Positions 24,782 through 34,504 are shown, counted from the stretch's first letter. The stretch is DNA of 64,000 nucleotides from CAZFOB01 sp964520325 (GCA_964520325.1 CAZFOB010000009.1:1-64000); one strand, 5' to 3'. Notes: generated from the sequence alone by a model not told the origin. Numbers and translations are program-made.

Positions 24782-25926
24782 GCAACGGTCGATCGAACGC
24801 TTCGCTCGACATCGGCATCGTCCACTCGTACAGATGGCCGGAGGTGCGGCGCGGCGGCGAGCGGTACATGGACGACCTCGCGACCTACCTCCGCTCGCGG
24901 GGACACACGGTGACGACGATCACCGGCACCAACGCGCGCGCCGACGCATCCGACGGCACCGACGGCGAAGAGCCGCGACTCCGGTACCCCCGTCTCGAAA
25001 AGCTCGAGCCTTGGGGGCTCGGCCCTCTCGAAACGTTCGGATTCAGGACATTTCCCTTCCTCCGGGGGCGTCGATTCGACCTCGTCCACTCGCTGATCCC
25101 GACGGGCGCGTTGGCCGCTCATTTCGCAGGTCAGCGAACCGTCTACACGTCCCTCGGCCCCCCACCTCGCCGCTGGCCGCTCCGGCCGCTGCGCCGCGGC
25201 TTCCCGCCGCGGGTGCGGGAGCGGCTCATGGTGTCCGCGGTTCGCCGGTCCGACGCGGCGACCTCGCTCAGTCGTGCGAATGCAGATGAGTTCGAGAAGA
25301 TATGCGGCTTACGGCCGGAACTCCTCGCTCCCGGTGTCCGACTCGACCAGTTCGCACTCAACGCGGCTCCTCGCACCGGCGCACCGAAGATCCTGTTCTG
25401 CTCGGCGCTCATAGCACACAAGGGACTCGTTCCATTGATGCAAGCATTCATGCGGGTCCTCGAGCGTGTTCCCGATGCACGACTCGTCTTGGCGGGCCCC
25501 GGTGAGCATGAGTGGGCTCTCAAGAACCTCGGTGCAGATGCGAGGCGTCTCGAGGGTTCCGTCGACGTGATCGGCGTCGGCGAGGTTTCCGATCTCCCCG
25601 TTCTCTACGGGTCGGCGCATGTCACGGTGTTGCCTTCGCGCAACGAGGCCTTCGGTCTCGTGCTGGTCGAGTCGCTCGCGTGTGGAACTCCGGTCGTCGC
25701 CACGACTCCCGGTGGCGTTACCGACATCATCGATCGTTCCGACATTGGTCGGCTCGCACCGTACGCGGACACCGACGCGCTTGCGACCGCGTTGATCGAG
25801 TGCATCGACCTCGCGCGTAGACCGGATACGCCCGTCGCATGCCGCGCGCACGCCCGCCGTTGGGATTGGAACGAAACGATCGGACCTGCGCACGAGGCGT
25901 TATACGCGCGGGTTCTGAAACGCTGA
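24778..25926 (+). CDS. family 4 glycosyltransferase
   Basis: The N-terminal domain starts DIGIVHSYRWPEVRRGGERY. The C-terminal GT-B donor domain has KILFCSALIAHKGLVPLMQA and EAFGLVLVESLACGTPVVAT with the two catalytic-site glutamates. GTG 24778 overlaps the SDR stop, the same arrangement as the methyltransferase start after the relic pair at 4689. It is the last gene of the rightward operon that began at 18846 and converges with the fusion gene at 25934. Confidence 0.87.
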   Translation: MSNGRSNASLDIGIVHSYRWPEVRRGGERYMDDLATYLRSRGHTVTTITGTNARADASDGTDGEEPRLRYPRLEKLEPWGLGPLETFGFRTFPFLRGRRFDLVHSLIPTGALAAHFAGQRTVYTSLGPPPRRWPLRPLRRGFPPRVRERLMVSAVRRSDAATSLSRANADEFEKICGLRPELLAPGVRLDQFALNAAPRTGAPKILFCSALIAHKGLVPLMQAFMRVLERVPDARLVLAGPGEHEWALKNLGADARRLEGSVDVIGVGEVSDLPVLYGSAHVTVLPSRNEAFGLVLVESLACGTPVVATTPGGVTDIIDRSDIGRLAPYADTDALATALIECIDLARRPDTPVACRAHARRWDWNETIGPAHEALYARVLKR

Positions 25927-25933
25927 GGAACCG

Positions 25934-27583
25934 TTAGCGCTTGCGCCGAGGTTGCGCAAGGAGGATCAGCATCCGGCCTACCCAGATGAAGGGCCAGCGC
26001 TTGACGAAGCGTGTCGAGAGTCGTCCCCGGGGCGTCTCCGACCATCCGACGGTGGCGCGCTGAAGGATGTCGAACGAGGTCCCCACGACCCGCTCGAGAC
26101 TCCCCCACGTGTACTCCCGTAGATGACTCGTCGCCGCGTAGTACGCCTCATCCGGCAGGCGTCTTCCCGCTCGACGATCTGCGATTCGCCGACGTAAAAC
26201 GTCCAACCGCCAGCGATTCGGTGTTCCCATTACGAGCCGACCGGTTGGCTTCAAGACGCGAGACAGTTCGGCCACGCCGGCGGCATCACTCGGCAGATGC
26301 TCGATCGTGTCTTCGCACACGCTGATGTCGAACACGTCCTCACGGAATGGGAGCGCTTCAACGTCTGCAACGACAGCGTGGATGTCGACACCCTCCTTCC
26401 GCGCTTGTGCCCGAGCAAGACGCACGGTCCCGAGGCCGATGTCGAGAGCAACGACCTTCCGGTCGGGTCGGCGTCCGAGCAGGATCGTCAGAGCCGGGTT
26501 CGGACCGCAGCCCGCGTCGAGCAAGAGACCGCCCACGCCCGACAAGAGATCCACGACGACCGCTGCCGTCTCGGGGAAGGAGAGCACGGGGATCTCTTCG
26601 CCGTTCTGCGCGGCATCTTCGAGGAGGTCTCCGAGCTCGACATAGAGCTTCTTGATCGCGACCTCGTCGCCGGTCGCCAACACCTCGTCCACCTGTGCTC
26701 GATGGGTCGCGAGCGCATCGTCGAAGGTCGTTTGGGGCACCTCCCTTGGTAAGGGTGTTGTCACAGCAAACCTTCCCTTCAGGAAGCTTTCGTCGACGTC
26801 GCCGACATCGTAGCCGAGCTCCTTCGCGACGCTGATGGTCGGAGGATGGTCGAAGATCTGACGCCAGGCCGAGGTCGTGGTCCGCGCGCCGTAGTTGTCG
26901 ATGCGATACTCCCGCCATTCGAGGAGTGACTCGCGGAACGGGAGCCCCAGGAACGAAACGAGCTCTTTGAGCGCCGATGGGTCCGAGGAGAACAGGTCCT
27001 CGGAGCGCAACCGGAGGAAGGGGGTTGTGGGATAGCGCTCCTCGAGCTCCTTCGCGTAGAGCTGCAGCTCAGTCCACCACAACAGACATTGCTCGTACGG
27101 TGTGAGCGAGGCCCAACGCTCCGCGTATTCCGGCAGCGCGACGCGAGCGCTCCGAGGATCGGGCAACGTAAGGTCGCGCCAGTCATCCTCGCTCCACCCT
27201 TCCTCACGCCATCCGTACACAGTCGTCATCAGAGACAGCGCCGAGCGCACCGGATGCCGTGTGAGATGGATAAGCCCGAATTCTTCGTCGAACGTGCGAC
27301 GGAAGAGTGGTACCGCCCCATACGCGGGCCAACCGGCTTCGAGGTAGATCTTGTCCTCTTTGAGCGCGGCGACCCGTTCGAGGTGAACACGGACGCGATC
27401 GATCCCGAGCATCCGTTCGGCGCCTTCGTAGTCCCGGAAGAACTCGTCCGACCGATAGGCGGTGTGGATCGGCTCGTGCGTGACGTGCATCAGGTCGCCG
27501 TACACGCCGCGGAACGCCATCCGCAACCACTGTGTCCCGGCACGGCCCGTTGAAACGATGAGAAAGACTCTTGGTTTGCGCAT
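25934..27583 (-). CDS. sulfotransferase-methyltransferase fusion protein
   Basis: The N-terminal 300 residues are a sulfotransferase: FLIVSTGRAGTQWL (7-20) is the 5'-phosphosulfate loop and HLTRHPVRSALS (106-117) the 3'-phosphate-binding segment of PAPS enzymes. A linker (about 300-340) leads to a class I SAM methyltransferase with LLLDAGCGPNP (about 350), KVVALDIGLGTVRLARAQA and ISVCEDTIEHLPSD. One polypeptide could therefore both sulfate and methylate the same glycan or lipid. ATG 27583 is used because the P-loop strand starts there. It lies 28 bases after the GT-C gene on the same strand. Confidence 0.82.
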   Translation of the reverse strand: MRKPRVFLIVSTGRAGTQWLRMAFRGVYGDLMHVTHEPIHTAYRSDEFFRDYEGAERMLGIDRVRVHLERVAALKEDKIYLEAGWPAYGAVPLFRRTFDEEFGLIHLTRHPVRSALSLMTTVYGWREEGWSEDDWRDLTLPDPRSARVALPEYAERWASLTPYEQCLLWWTELQLYAKELEERYPTTPFLRLRSEDLFSSDPSALKELVSFLGLPFRESLLEWREYRIDNYGARTTTSAWRQIFDHPPTISVAKELGYDVGDVDESFLKGRFAVTTPLPREVPQTTFDDALATHRAQVDEVLATGDEVAIKKLYVELGDLLEDAAQNGEEIPVLSFPETAAVVVDLLSGVGGLLLDAGCGPNPALTILLGRRPDRKVVALDIGLGTVRLARAQARKEGVDIHAVVADVEALPFREDVFDISVCEDTIEHLPSDAAGVAELSRVLKPTGRLVMGTPNRWRLDVLRRRIADRRAGRRLPDEAYYAATSHLREYTWGSLERVVGTSFDILQRATVGWSETPRGRLSTRFVKRWPFIWVGRMLILLAQPRRKR

Positions 27584-27611
27584 CGGTGTCTTGGGAGCGT
27601 AGAAGTGCGAG

Positions 27612-29687
27612 CTACCGAGCCATGCTATCGGGTGATGTCTGTGCGGACGCACACGCCCCCACCGACAGCGGGCCTTCGATCACGAACACGGACGTCGCAT
27701 CGTTGTGCAAGATCTCGCGCGCAGCCGAATCGCCACGCGTCCATCGAGCTTGCACCGGCTCTGCGTCGTTCGGGAACGCCGGCATGATGACGACGTGCGA
27801 ATACTCGCCTTCGTTCAACGCTGAGCGCCAACGAATGCAACTGGTGAGATCGACGAAAGCACCATCGGCCCGGTGATTGCCCACGTACCGCACGGAGTTC
27901 GACAGAGCACGACCGAACAACGGGTACTGGACGAAAAACCCTGCGATACCTATATCCGCACCGGAGATGCCCTGCGCCCACACGAACGCCGTCGGATCCC
28001 GCGCGGTTACCTCGTCATACGAACCCACCCGTGTGTACCTGCGCGGCACGTACCGCTCCTGGGCACCGAACCCGACCAGGGCGAGGAGGATCGCGACTGC
28101 AAGGCACGCGACCTCACGGCGGATGGGGACGCGCCGTCGCCGCGCATAGATCGCCGATCCCCAGACGGCAGCCAGGCCGATGGCAAGCAACACCCCACCC
28201 GTGGCGTAGGCGCGCCAGCGCGGCGGGATCTCGACACCGAACGCGAGCACAACGCCGACGGTTATCGCCACCACCACACTCACGCGGCGCGACATGCTTC
28301 GCCAGAGTGACGGCGCCAGCGCCATCCCCAGGGCAAGTGCTGGTGTGAGGTAGCGCAGGTTCTGCTCGAATAGCAGAGGCCGTCCTTCGGGACCGAGAGC
28401 AGTCGTGGGAGTGAAAACGTACGCAAGCGCGGCGGCCATACCTGCGATCCCGACCGCGCGAACGGCAGGAGTGGATCCTCTCCATATCGCCGCGACGAAG
28501 GCACAAGCGGGAATCACCACAAGGACCGGCCACGCTGCTCCAAAGGCGGCGCGCAAACCTGGATAGAACGCAGCTCTCCAGACGTCGACGTCGGTTGCGT
28601 AGTCGAACACTGAATATCCGAAGCGATCGATGAGCCCGATGGGTGGTCGCGGAAGCGCCACATCACCGAGACCCAGCCGGATCGCGGGGACCGGATTCCC
28701 AACCCGCACGAGATTGCGCAGATACCAGAAGCTTCCACCGACAAAGAGCGGGACGAACCAGCCGATCGCCGCCTTTCTTAGCTTCGTACCGCGACGGAGG
28801 ACAGTCACGATCGCGGCGATCGAGAGAACCGCGACCGGCGCCACGAGCGTCATCTTCGTGCCCAGACCCAGCCCCGCCGCCAACGCGGCGACGCTGTATC
28901 CCGCTTGACGCGATGTATCCGAGAGCAAGACGGCCGTGGCGGTGAGCAACAGTGCTATCGAAGCGATGTCGTTCTGCGCAGAGGCAGCCTGTGTGCGCAC
29001 CATCAGAGGGGTGGCCAGCACAAGGGCGACCGCGGCTACGGACCAGGCCCCCACGCGACGATCGCGACCGATCCGCGCAGCCGCAGCCAATGCGAGGGCC
29101 AGCCACCCCGCGTTGATGAACGGGGACAGGATGTCTCTTCCGAACGCGAGCATGCCGAGGGCGTGGATCAGCTCCGCGTTGTAGGGGTGGTACGCGGTCG
29201 CGTCCCCCACCGAGCCGAAATGCAGCCGGCTCAACCAGCCGTCCTGCACGAATCTCGCAGCATGAGACAGGTGGTAGTACTGCGAATCCGTGTCGGCAAT
29301 ACCCGCATCGAGAACCAGTAAGGTCCCCATGGACCAAACAGCCACAAGGACGAGCACGCACAGGGCCGCAATAGCGATCCCGGCGATGTCGGAACGAGGT
29401 TCGTCACCGCGTTGAGATGTCTCCGATCGCCCGGCCGCGACAGCGAGAGTCGCCCCTACGAGTACCGACGCACCGACGATCGGCCATCTGGCAAAGAGGC
29501 CGACGCTGCCGAGGACCTGGGAGATGACGACCACGCCGGCCAAGACGAAGAGCGAATCGATCATCAGCGCCCCGGTCCCCCGTTCGGTCGGGAACAATCG
29601 CGCGCGCCATCTACTTGCCGCGAGCACGAGCGGCACGACGACGCCCGAGAGGACGAGAACGCCGCGAAGGTATGCGCCGGGCGTCAC
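27612..29687 (-). CDS. multi-pass GT-C-type membrane glycosyltransferase
   Basis: About 12-14 hydrophobic segments surround a first extracytoplasmic loop with ADTDSQYYHLSHAARFVQDG and a later YLRNLVRVGNPVP. This fits polyprenyl-phosphate-sugar-dependent GT-C enzymes (GT39/ArnT-like), with the loop acidic residues as likely catalytic site. A periplasm-type C-terminal soluble domain follows. GTG 29687 is chosen because it overlaps the stop of the upstream GT-C gene (GTGA) and a membrane segment follows. The long open frame before it is antisense-free but arginine-rich noise from the neighbour. Confidence 0.75.
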   Translation of the reverse strand: MTPGAYLRGVLVLSGVVVPLVLAASRWRARLFPTERGTGALMIDSLFVLAGVVVISQVLGSVGLFARWPIVGASVLVGATLAVAAGRSETSQRGDEPRSDIAGIAIAALCVLVLVAVWSMGTLLVLDAGIADTDSQYYHLSHAARFVQDGWLSRLHFGSVGDATAYHPYNAELIHALGMLAFGRDILSPFINAGWLALALAAAARIGRDRRVGAWSVAAVALVLATPLMVRTQAASAQNDIASIALLLTATAVLLSDTSRQAGYSVAALAAGLGLGTKMTLVAPVAVLSIAAIVTVLRRGTKLRKAAIGWFVPLFVGGSFWYLRNLVRVGNPVPAIRLGLGDVALPRPPIGLIDRFGYSVFDYATDVDVWRAAFYPGLRAAFGAAWPVLVVIPACAFVAAIWRGSTPAVRAVGIAGMAAALAYVFTPTTALGPEGRPLLFEQNLRYLTPALALGMALAPSLWRSMSRRVSVVVAITVGVVLAFGVEIPPRWRAYATGGVLLAIGLAAVWGSAIYARRRRVPIRREVACLAVAILLALVGFGAQERYVPRRYTRVGSYDEVTARDPTAFVWAQGISGADIGIAGFFVQYPLFGRALSNSVRYVGNHRADGAFVDLTSCIRWRSALNEGEYSHVVIMPAFPNDAEPVQARWTRGDSAAREILHNDATSVFVIEGPLSVGACASAQTSPDSMAR

Positions 29688-30901
29688 GATCGAAACGCCT
29701 GAACCGCACTCGCCCCAGGCCCGGACCGATAGCCCCTCGCGTAGGCCCGTCTGGCGTTCATGACGAACGCCGCCGCGAATGCGAGCCAAATGACGATCAT
29801 GGCGGGAACGTACACGTGCAGCAGACCGGGCTCCGACCATGGACGGAAGAGGGCCAGCAGCGTCGGGCCGAGGGCCACGGCTTGGACGGCAGCAACCGCT
29901 CGGATCGCGCCGACCGCGAGGAAGAACGGTAGCCCCCAAACGAGGTACTGAAAAAAGAAGTTCGGCGAAAAAGCGTAGACAGACAGCCACACGAGCGCAA
30001 CACCCTGCGCTGCAGGGACCCGTCGCCTGATCAAGAGTCCAGCGACCGCCAAGAGAACGATCCCTAAGCCGAGAGGCGCCCATGACGCGAGTGTTTCGGT
30101 CACGCGCGACGGCTCGTACGGGTGCCCGAGAATCCACACTTCAGCCAACGACGGTTGTACGACGAGACTGAGCCCGCCAACCCCCGGAGCTCCGGCGTAC
30201 ATCAGCGACTGGACCGTGGCCTCCGGTTCCGCCAGGAAGAACGGAGCGAGTGTCGCGGCAGGGATCAGCGCCGCAGCTCCGAGAAGCGTTACACCTTCGC
30301 GACGTGATCGCACGGTTGGGAGAATTGCGATGAGAGTCAGGATCGGAACCGTCTTCAACGCTATCCCGAGGCCGACGAGCACGCCGGCAAGAGGCGCGCG
30401 TCTGTTCCCACCGCGCTCCCAAACTGCGAGTGCGATCAGCGCCGGAAGGATCGCAACAGCGTCGAGCTGGCCGTGCACCCCGGAAATGAGGAAGAAGGAA
30501 GGGCCGAAAGCAATCAGGGCCGCCGCGAGGAGCTGCGTACGTTCGTCGACGCCCCGAGCGCGCAGCAGCATAACGACAGTTACCGCGATCCCGAGGTCAG
30601 CAAAGATCATCGGGAGTTTGATCAATCCCGCGAACGGGGCATTCGTCAGGCGTCTGAGCGCCAGCGCAACGATCGCCCAGACGATGAAACCAGGTGGGTA
30701 CGGCCATCGCAACAGACCCGTGTCCTCAGCGCCCGCTGCGAGTTCGCGATAGAGACCGAGGCCATGATCCCAGAACGCACGTGCTGCGAGCTCATACGAA
30801 CCAATGTCGAAAGGCACACCTGACGTCGTGAACGCCAGAACGAGCCGAAGCATGATCCCCGCGGTCAGGATCGCGACGAGAGAACTACATCCACGTCTCA
30901 T
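29684..30901 (-). CDS. multi-pass GT-C mannosyltransferase-like protein
   Basis: A 405-aa membrane protein with the loop-1 pattern PFDIGSYELAARAFWDHG and LRWPYPPGFIVWAIVAL, plus FGPSFFLISGVHGQLDAVAI. These are typical of GT87/PMT-like enzymes that use polyprenyl-phosphate mannose or glucose on the outer face. Start set at ATG 30901 (MRRGCSSL), just before the first membrane segment. It is first in a three-gene leftward operon (GT-C, GT-C, fusion) with GTGA coupling to the second gene, and divergent from the flavoprotein at 31023. Confidence 0.76.
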   Translation of the reverse strand: MRRGCSSLVAILTAGIMLRLVLAFTTSGVPFDIGSYELAARAFWDHGLGLYRELAAGAEDTGLLRWPYPPGFIVWAIVALALRRLTNAPFAGLIKLPMIFADLGIAVTVVMLLRARGVDERTQLLAAALIAFGPSFFLISGVHGQLDAVAILPALIALAVWERGGNRRAPLAGVLVGLGIALKTVPILTLIAILPTVRSRREGVTLLGAAALIPAATLAPFFLAEPEATVQSLMYAGAPGVGGLSLVVQPSLAEVWILGHPYEPSRVTETLASWAPLGLGIVLLAVAGLLIRRRVPAAQGVALVWLSVYAFSPNFFFQYLVWGLPFFLAVGAIRAVAAVQAVALGPTLLALFRPWSEPGLLHVYVPAMIVIWLAFAAAFVMNARRAYARGYRSGPGASAVQAFRS

Positions 30902-31022
30902 GTCAATTGCACCCACACGCCTCGCACCATAGTCACGACAACGCGGCACAATTGGGCATGCTTACCATCATCCGCGATCGGGCTGTCACTATCGGGGAAT
31001 GTGATGGACGTAAGGAAGGCGC

Positions 31023-32333
31023 ATGCGGATAGCGATCATCGGTGGCGGCGTAACCGGCCTCGCCCTCGCCGACCAACTCGCCGGTGCGGGAGCAGAGGTC
31101 GAGATCTTCGAGCGCGGCAACGAGCTCGGCGGACTGGCGGCCGGATTCGAAGTGCTCCCGGGGATCCGCCTGGAGCGTTTCTACCACCACATGTTCCAGA
31201 CCGATGTGGACATCCAAGCCCTGATGAAAGAGCTCGGCATCGAGCACAACCTCGCATGGCGCCCCGCAAGCATCGGCTTCTACATGCACGGCGCGTTGCA
31301 CCGGCTCAGTACGCCTCTTGACGTCCTCCGCTTCAAACCACTCAGCCTGTTCGGACGCCTCGCGCTCGCGTGGACGATGCTCGAGCTGCGCGAACGTAGG
31401 CGTGGCAAGAGCCTTGAGAACATCACCGTCGATCAGTACTTCCGACGCCGGCTGGCGACCGGCGTCTACAAGACCGTTTGGGCCCCCATGTACGAAGCGA
31501 AATGGGGCTCAGACGCCGGAGACATCTCTGCGGCCTGGATGTGGCAGAAGATCCGTGCGCGCGGGAAATCACGACGCGGGATGAAGGAGGAGCTCGGCTA
31601 CCCGATGAACGGGTTCGGCGGCATCGCGCGGGCTCTTTCCGAACGCGTCGAGCAGCGGGGCGGAAAGGTACGGCTCGGAACCGTCGTCAACAAGATCCGG
31701 TTGACGGACGGACGGATCGCCGGCATCGACACCGACGCCGGCCCGCAGGACTTTGATCACGTAATCTCCACGCTGCCGCTCGCGAACCTCGTTCCGCTCG
31801 TCCCCGACCTTCCCGCGGACGTCGTCGAACGTTGCAAGTCGATCGGGTATCGGGGCGTCGTGTGCCACATCATCGTGATGGACCGGCCGCTCTCGGACAT
31901 CTATTGGCTCAACATCGCGGACCGCAGCATCCCACTCGGAGGGATCGTCGAGCAGACGAACTTCGTGCCCTCGGAGCACTACCAGGGCAAGCACATCGCG
32001 TACCTCTTCAACTACCTCGACCAGTCGGCCCCCGAGCTGACCATGCCTGAGGAGGACTTCTCGGCCCACCACTTCCCTCACGTGCAGATGATCTTCCCGG
32101 ACTTCCGTCCCGAGCACGTCGAGAAACGGTTCGTCTTCCGGACGCGGGTCGCGAGCCCCATCTACAAACACCCATATGCACCGCCGCCCCTCGAGCCGGT
32201 GCCTGGTCTCTACCTGGCCGACACCTCACGCATCTTCCCAATGGACCGCGGAACGAGTGAATGCATCCGTCTCGCGAAACACATCTCCGCACGGATCCTC
32301 GGGCATCCGACGGAGCCGCCGACGCCCGTTTAG
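31023..32333 (+). CDS. FAD-dependent oxidoreductase, protoporphyrinogen-oxidase/UGM-like
   Basis: MRIAIIGGGVTGLALADQLA is the FAD dinucleotide-binding start; IFERGNELGGLAAG follows, and the C-terminal FAD site is in GLYLADTSRIFPMDRG. This family (COG1232-like) occurs in glycan loci beside a dolichyl-phosphate-type GT2 and GT-C enzymes, exactly as here. It may act on a polyprenyl or sugar moiety, as UDP-galactopyranose mutase does, but the substrate is not known. The start has a strong ribosome site (AAGGAAGG, spacing normal). Confidence 0.8.
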   Translation: MRIAIIGGGVTGLALADQLAGAGAEVEIFERGNELGGLAAGFEVLPGIRLERFYHHMFQTDVDIQALMKELGIEHNLAWRPASIGFYMHGALHRLSTPLDVLRFKPLSLFGRLALAWTMLELRERRRGKSLENITVDQYFRRRLATGVYKTVWAPMYEAKWGSDAGDISAAWMWQKIRARGKSRRGMKEELGYPMNGFGGIARALSERVEQRGGKVRLGTVVNKIRLTDGRIAGIDTDAGPQDFDHVISTLPLANLVPLVPDLPADVVERCKSIGYRGVVCHIIVMDRPLSDIYWLNIADRSIPLGGIVEQTNFVPSEHYQGKHIAYLFNYLDQSAPELTMPEEDFSAHHFPHVQMIFPDFRPEHVEKRFVFRTRVASPIYKHPYAPPPLEPVPGLYLADTSRIFPMDRGTSECIRLAKHISARILGHPTEPPTPV

Positions 32334-32345
32334 CTTCGAAGCGCC

Positions 32346-33001
32346 ATGACCGCACCGATCCGGCTTTCGATCGTGCTCCCCGCGCACAACGAGGAGGAGA
32401 ACATCGCCGCGGCGATCACGCACGCACAAGTGGTCGCCGAACGCCTGTGCGACGACCACGAGGCATCGTGGTCGACGACGGGTCTATAGACTGCACCGCG
32501 CAGATAGTTACCGAGAGATCACTGGAGGATCCGCGCGTTCGGCTCGTCCAACACGAGAGCAACAAGGGCTACGGTGAGGCGCTTCGCACGGGTTTCTCGT
32601 CCGCGAGGCTGGAGCACGTCTTCTTCACAGACGCAGACAGGATCGACCGTCAGGACCCCTTCATCCGCCGGTTCTTCGCCGGGGGATGGAACATCCTCGT
32701 CCGCGTACTCTTCTACGTGCCGGTGCGTGACATCGACTGTGCGTTCAAGCTCTTCCGTCGTTCGGTGTTCGACCGCATCGAACTCGAAAGCGTCGGCGCG
32801 ATGGTCAACACCGAGCTGATGGTCCGTTTGGCGCGCTCAGGTGCAAGCGTCGTCGAGGTGGGCGTGAGCCACCTCCCCCGCCATGCCGGCCGAGCGAGCG
32901 GTGCGAACCCGAAGGTCATCGTGCGGGCCTTACGCGAGCTGTGGCGTATGCACGAACGCCTCAAAACGATCGAAGCAGGGACCGCGCGGCCCCCACGATG
33001 A
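32346..33001 (+). pseudogene. broken dolichyl-phosphate-mannose-synthase-like GT2 gene
   Basis: ATG 32346 starts RLSIVLPAHNEEENIAAAI, a GT2 N-terminus. A base is missing at 32463-32464 (GAG-GC-ATC), after which the true frame gives IVVDDGSIDCTAQIV and NKGYGEALRTGF. At about 32636-32641 the donor site reads FFTDAD directly followed by RIDRQDPFIRRFFAGGWN. In the family about 30 residues, including the D-x-Q-F segment, lie between those, so there is also an in-frame deletion. The end VPVRDIDCAFKLFRRSVF is well preserved. The stop overlaps the next gene (ATGA). Two independent lesions argue against a sequencing error. Confidence 0.8.
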
Positions 33002-33873
33002 AGATCGACCGGTGCCCTCTCTGCGGAAGCACAACGTCCCAGGAGATCTTCAAGCTGTTCCGACCAAAGCAAGCCGACGCAACCGGCCGGCACACCGAAG
33101 ACCTCTTCGGCCGCGCAGGGAAGATCGTGCGCTGCACAGGCTGCGGCCTGGTCCGTCAAGACGACCGGCCGGACGTGCCCTACACGGGCGCCGAGGACGA
33201 GGAGTACATCTCCGAAGAGGCAGGCAACCGGCAGACGTTCCGCGGAATCCTCGACCGGATCGGTCGGTACCGCTCACCACCAGGCGAAATGCTCGACATC
33301 GGTTGCGGCCCCGGGGTCTTGCTCGACGAAGCACGTGCACGCGGCTGGAAAACCTTCGGCGTCGAACCTTCACGGTGGGGCGCGGAGCAAGCGCGCGCGA
33401 AAGGGCTCGAGGTCCATCACGGGACACTCGAGGAGGCCGGTCTGCAGGAGGCCACCTACGACGTCGTCGTCGCGGCCGACGTCATCGAGCACGTCGACGA
33501 CCCGTTCGACTTCGCGAAACGCATCAACGCGCTCTTACGCCCCGGTGGCGTTGTCCTGATCGCAACACCGAACGTGGAAAGCCTGATCGCGAGGACGCTA
33601 CGGCGCTGGTGGTGGTCGGTCATCCCGAATCATTACTGGCTGTTCAGCAAACGCACGCTCGAGGACCTGATGCGCCGCGGCGGGTTCGATGTCCTCGAAG
33701 CGGCGACCCATCCGAAAACGTTCTCCGTCGACTACTATGCCGGACGCTTCGGCGGCTACAACGACACGCTCGGCAAGATCACGAGAGGGATCGGACGCTC
33801 GCTCGGCGGCAGAGAGCGACTCGTCACCCCGGACTTCCGCGACCGCATGGCACTGATCGCGCGGAAGGAATAA
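32998..33873 (+). CDS. zinc-ribbon SAM-dependent methyltransferase
   Basis: An N-terminal zinc ribbon (C6-x2-C9 and C46-x2-C49) precedes a class I methyltransferase. Motif I is MLDIGCGPGVLLDEARARGW and the later motifs are VVVAADVIEHVDDPFDFAK and LRPGGVVLIATPNVESL. This domain pair is common in glycan and nucleotide-sugar C-methyltransferases. Start at ATG 32998, overlapping the stop of the broken GT2 gene by four bases. It ends the flavoprotein-GT2-methyltransferase operon; the gene itself is intact. Confidence 0.84.
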   Translation: MKIDRCPLCGSTTSQEIFKLFRPKQADATGRHTEDLFGRAGKIVRCTGCGLVRQDDRPDVPYTGAEDEEYISEEAGNRQTFRGILDRIGRYRSPPGEMLDIGCGPGVLLDEARARGWKTFGVEPSRWGAEQARAKGLEVHHGTLEEAGLQEATYDVVVAADVIEHVDDPFDFAKRINALLRPGGVVLIATPNVESLIARTLRRWWWSVIPNHYWLFSKRTLEDLMRRGGFDVLEAATHPKTFSVDYYAGRFGGYNDTLGKITRGIGRSLGGRERLVTPDFRDRMALIARKE

Positions 33874-33881
33874 TGGAGGGG

Positions 33882-34256
33882 CTACGCTCCATCCGCGGGA
33901 GATGACATCGACCGGCCCCGAACAACGGCGGCGGGCAGGGGTGCGAGTCGTCCAGAGCCGGTGATGTCCTGGGCGGGAATCTGATCCGAAAGGTCAAGCG
34001 CGAAAGAGCGGCGGGCCGCGCGTCTCTCGCGCTCCGTGAGCCCGCCCCAGATCCCGAACCGTTCGTCCGACGTCATCGCTTCACGCAGACATTCGTCCTG
34101 CGCGATGCACGCGTTGCAGACGGTCTTCGCCTGCGATTCGCGATAACGACGTTGCGCACGCGACTCGGAATCATCCGGCGAAAAGAAGAGGTCGGTGCGG
34201 CCCAAGCACGCCGCATGGAGCATCCACGCATCGGGGTCGAGGAATGCGTACACCAT
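33882..34256 (-). CDS. WhiB-family iron-sulfur transcriptional regulator
   Basis: Four cysteines that ligate the 4Fe-4S cluster are present: C17, C47, C50 and C56 (CNACIAQDEC). The family's GIWGGLTERERRA turn follows, then a basic region. The first codon listed is 11 codons upstream of another ATG (MLHAACLGR); W11 fits the usual residue pattern before the first Cys. The C-terminal tail after about residue 90 is longer than usual and unassigned. WhiB proteins act with sigma factors in redox or developmental control; the target is unknown. Confidence 0.9.
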   Translation of the reverse strand: MVYAFLDPDAWMLHAACLGRTDLFFSPDDSESRAQRRYRESQAKTVCNACIAQDECLREAMTSDERFGIWGGLTERERRAARRSFALDLSDQIPAQDITGSGRLAPLPAAVVRGRSMSSPADGA

Positions 34257-34357
34257 GCTCGATAAACGCGTCAGCCCCCTCGAAGGTTCCGGTTTCGCCG
34301 TCCGTGCAGGTCAGGCGAGCAACGTCAGCTGAAGAGGCCGCCGATCGCGCCGACAGC

Positions 34358-34428
34358 CGCGACCAGACGGAGCCGAGTCTTGATACAAGCGTCGGCCCGT
34401 CCTTGGGCAACGGCGCAACGAGAGCGGC
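34358..34428. repeat. direct repeat copy 1 (71 bp), flanking the DUF4143 ATPase
   Basis: These 71 bases match 35846-35916 at 69 positions (differences at 34385 and 34400), same orientation, offset 1488. The copy at 35846 is the coding 3' end of the RseB-like gene; this one is a detached fragment still reading ALVAPLPKDGPTLVSRLGSV. It is the only feature seen in 34257-34504. Confidence 0.9.
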
Positions 34429-34504
34429 CGTGTGCCATGTCCGGTAAACGGGAGGACGAGCGGAAGGTTCCGGGTCGGGCGATGGGAAGCACGCGAACGA
34501 TGCT

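Noticed and set aside
29688..30137. Extended 841-aa version of the GT-C gene
   Set aside because: The extra 150 codons lie over the conserved upstream GT-C gene and are Arg/Cys-rich; the GTGA overlap gives a better start.
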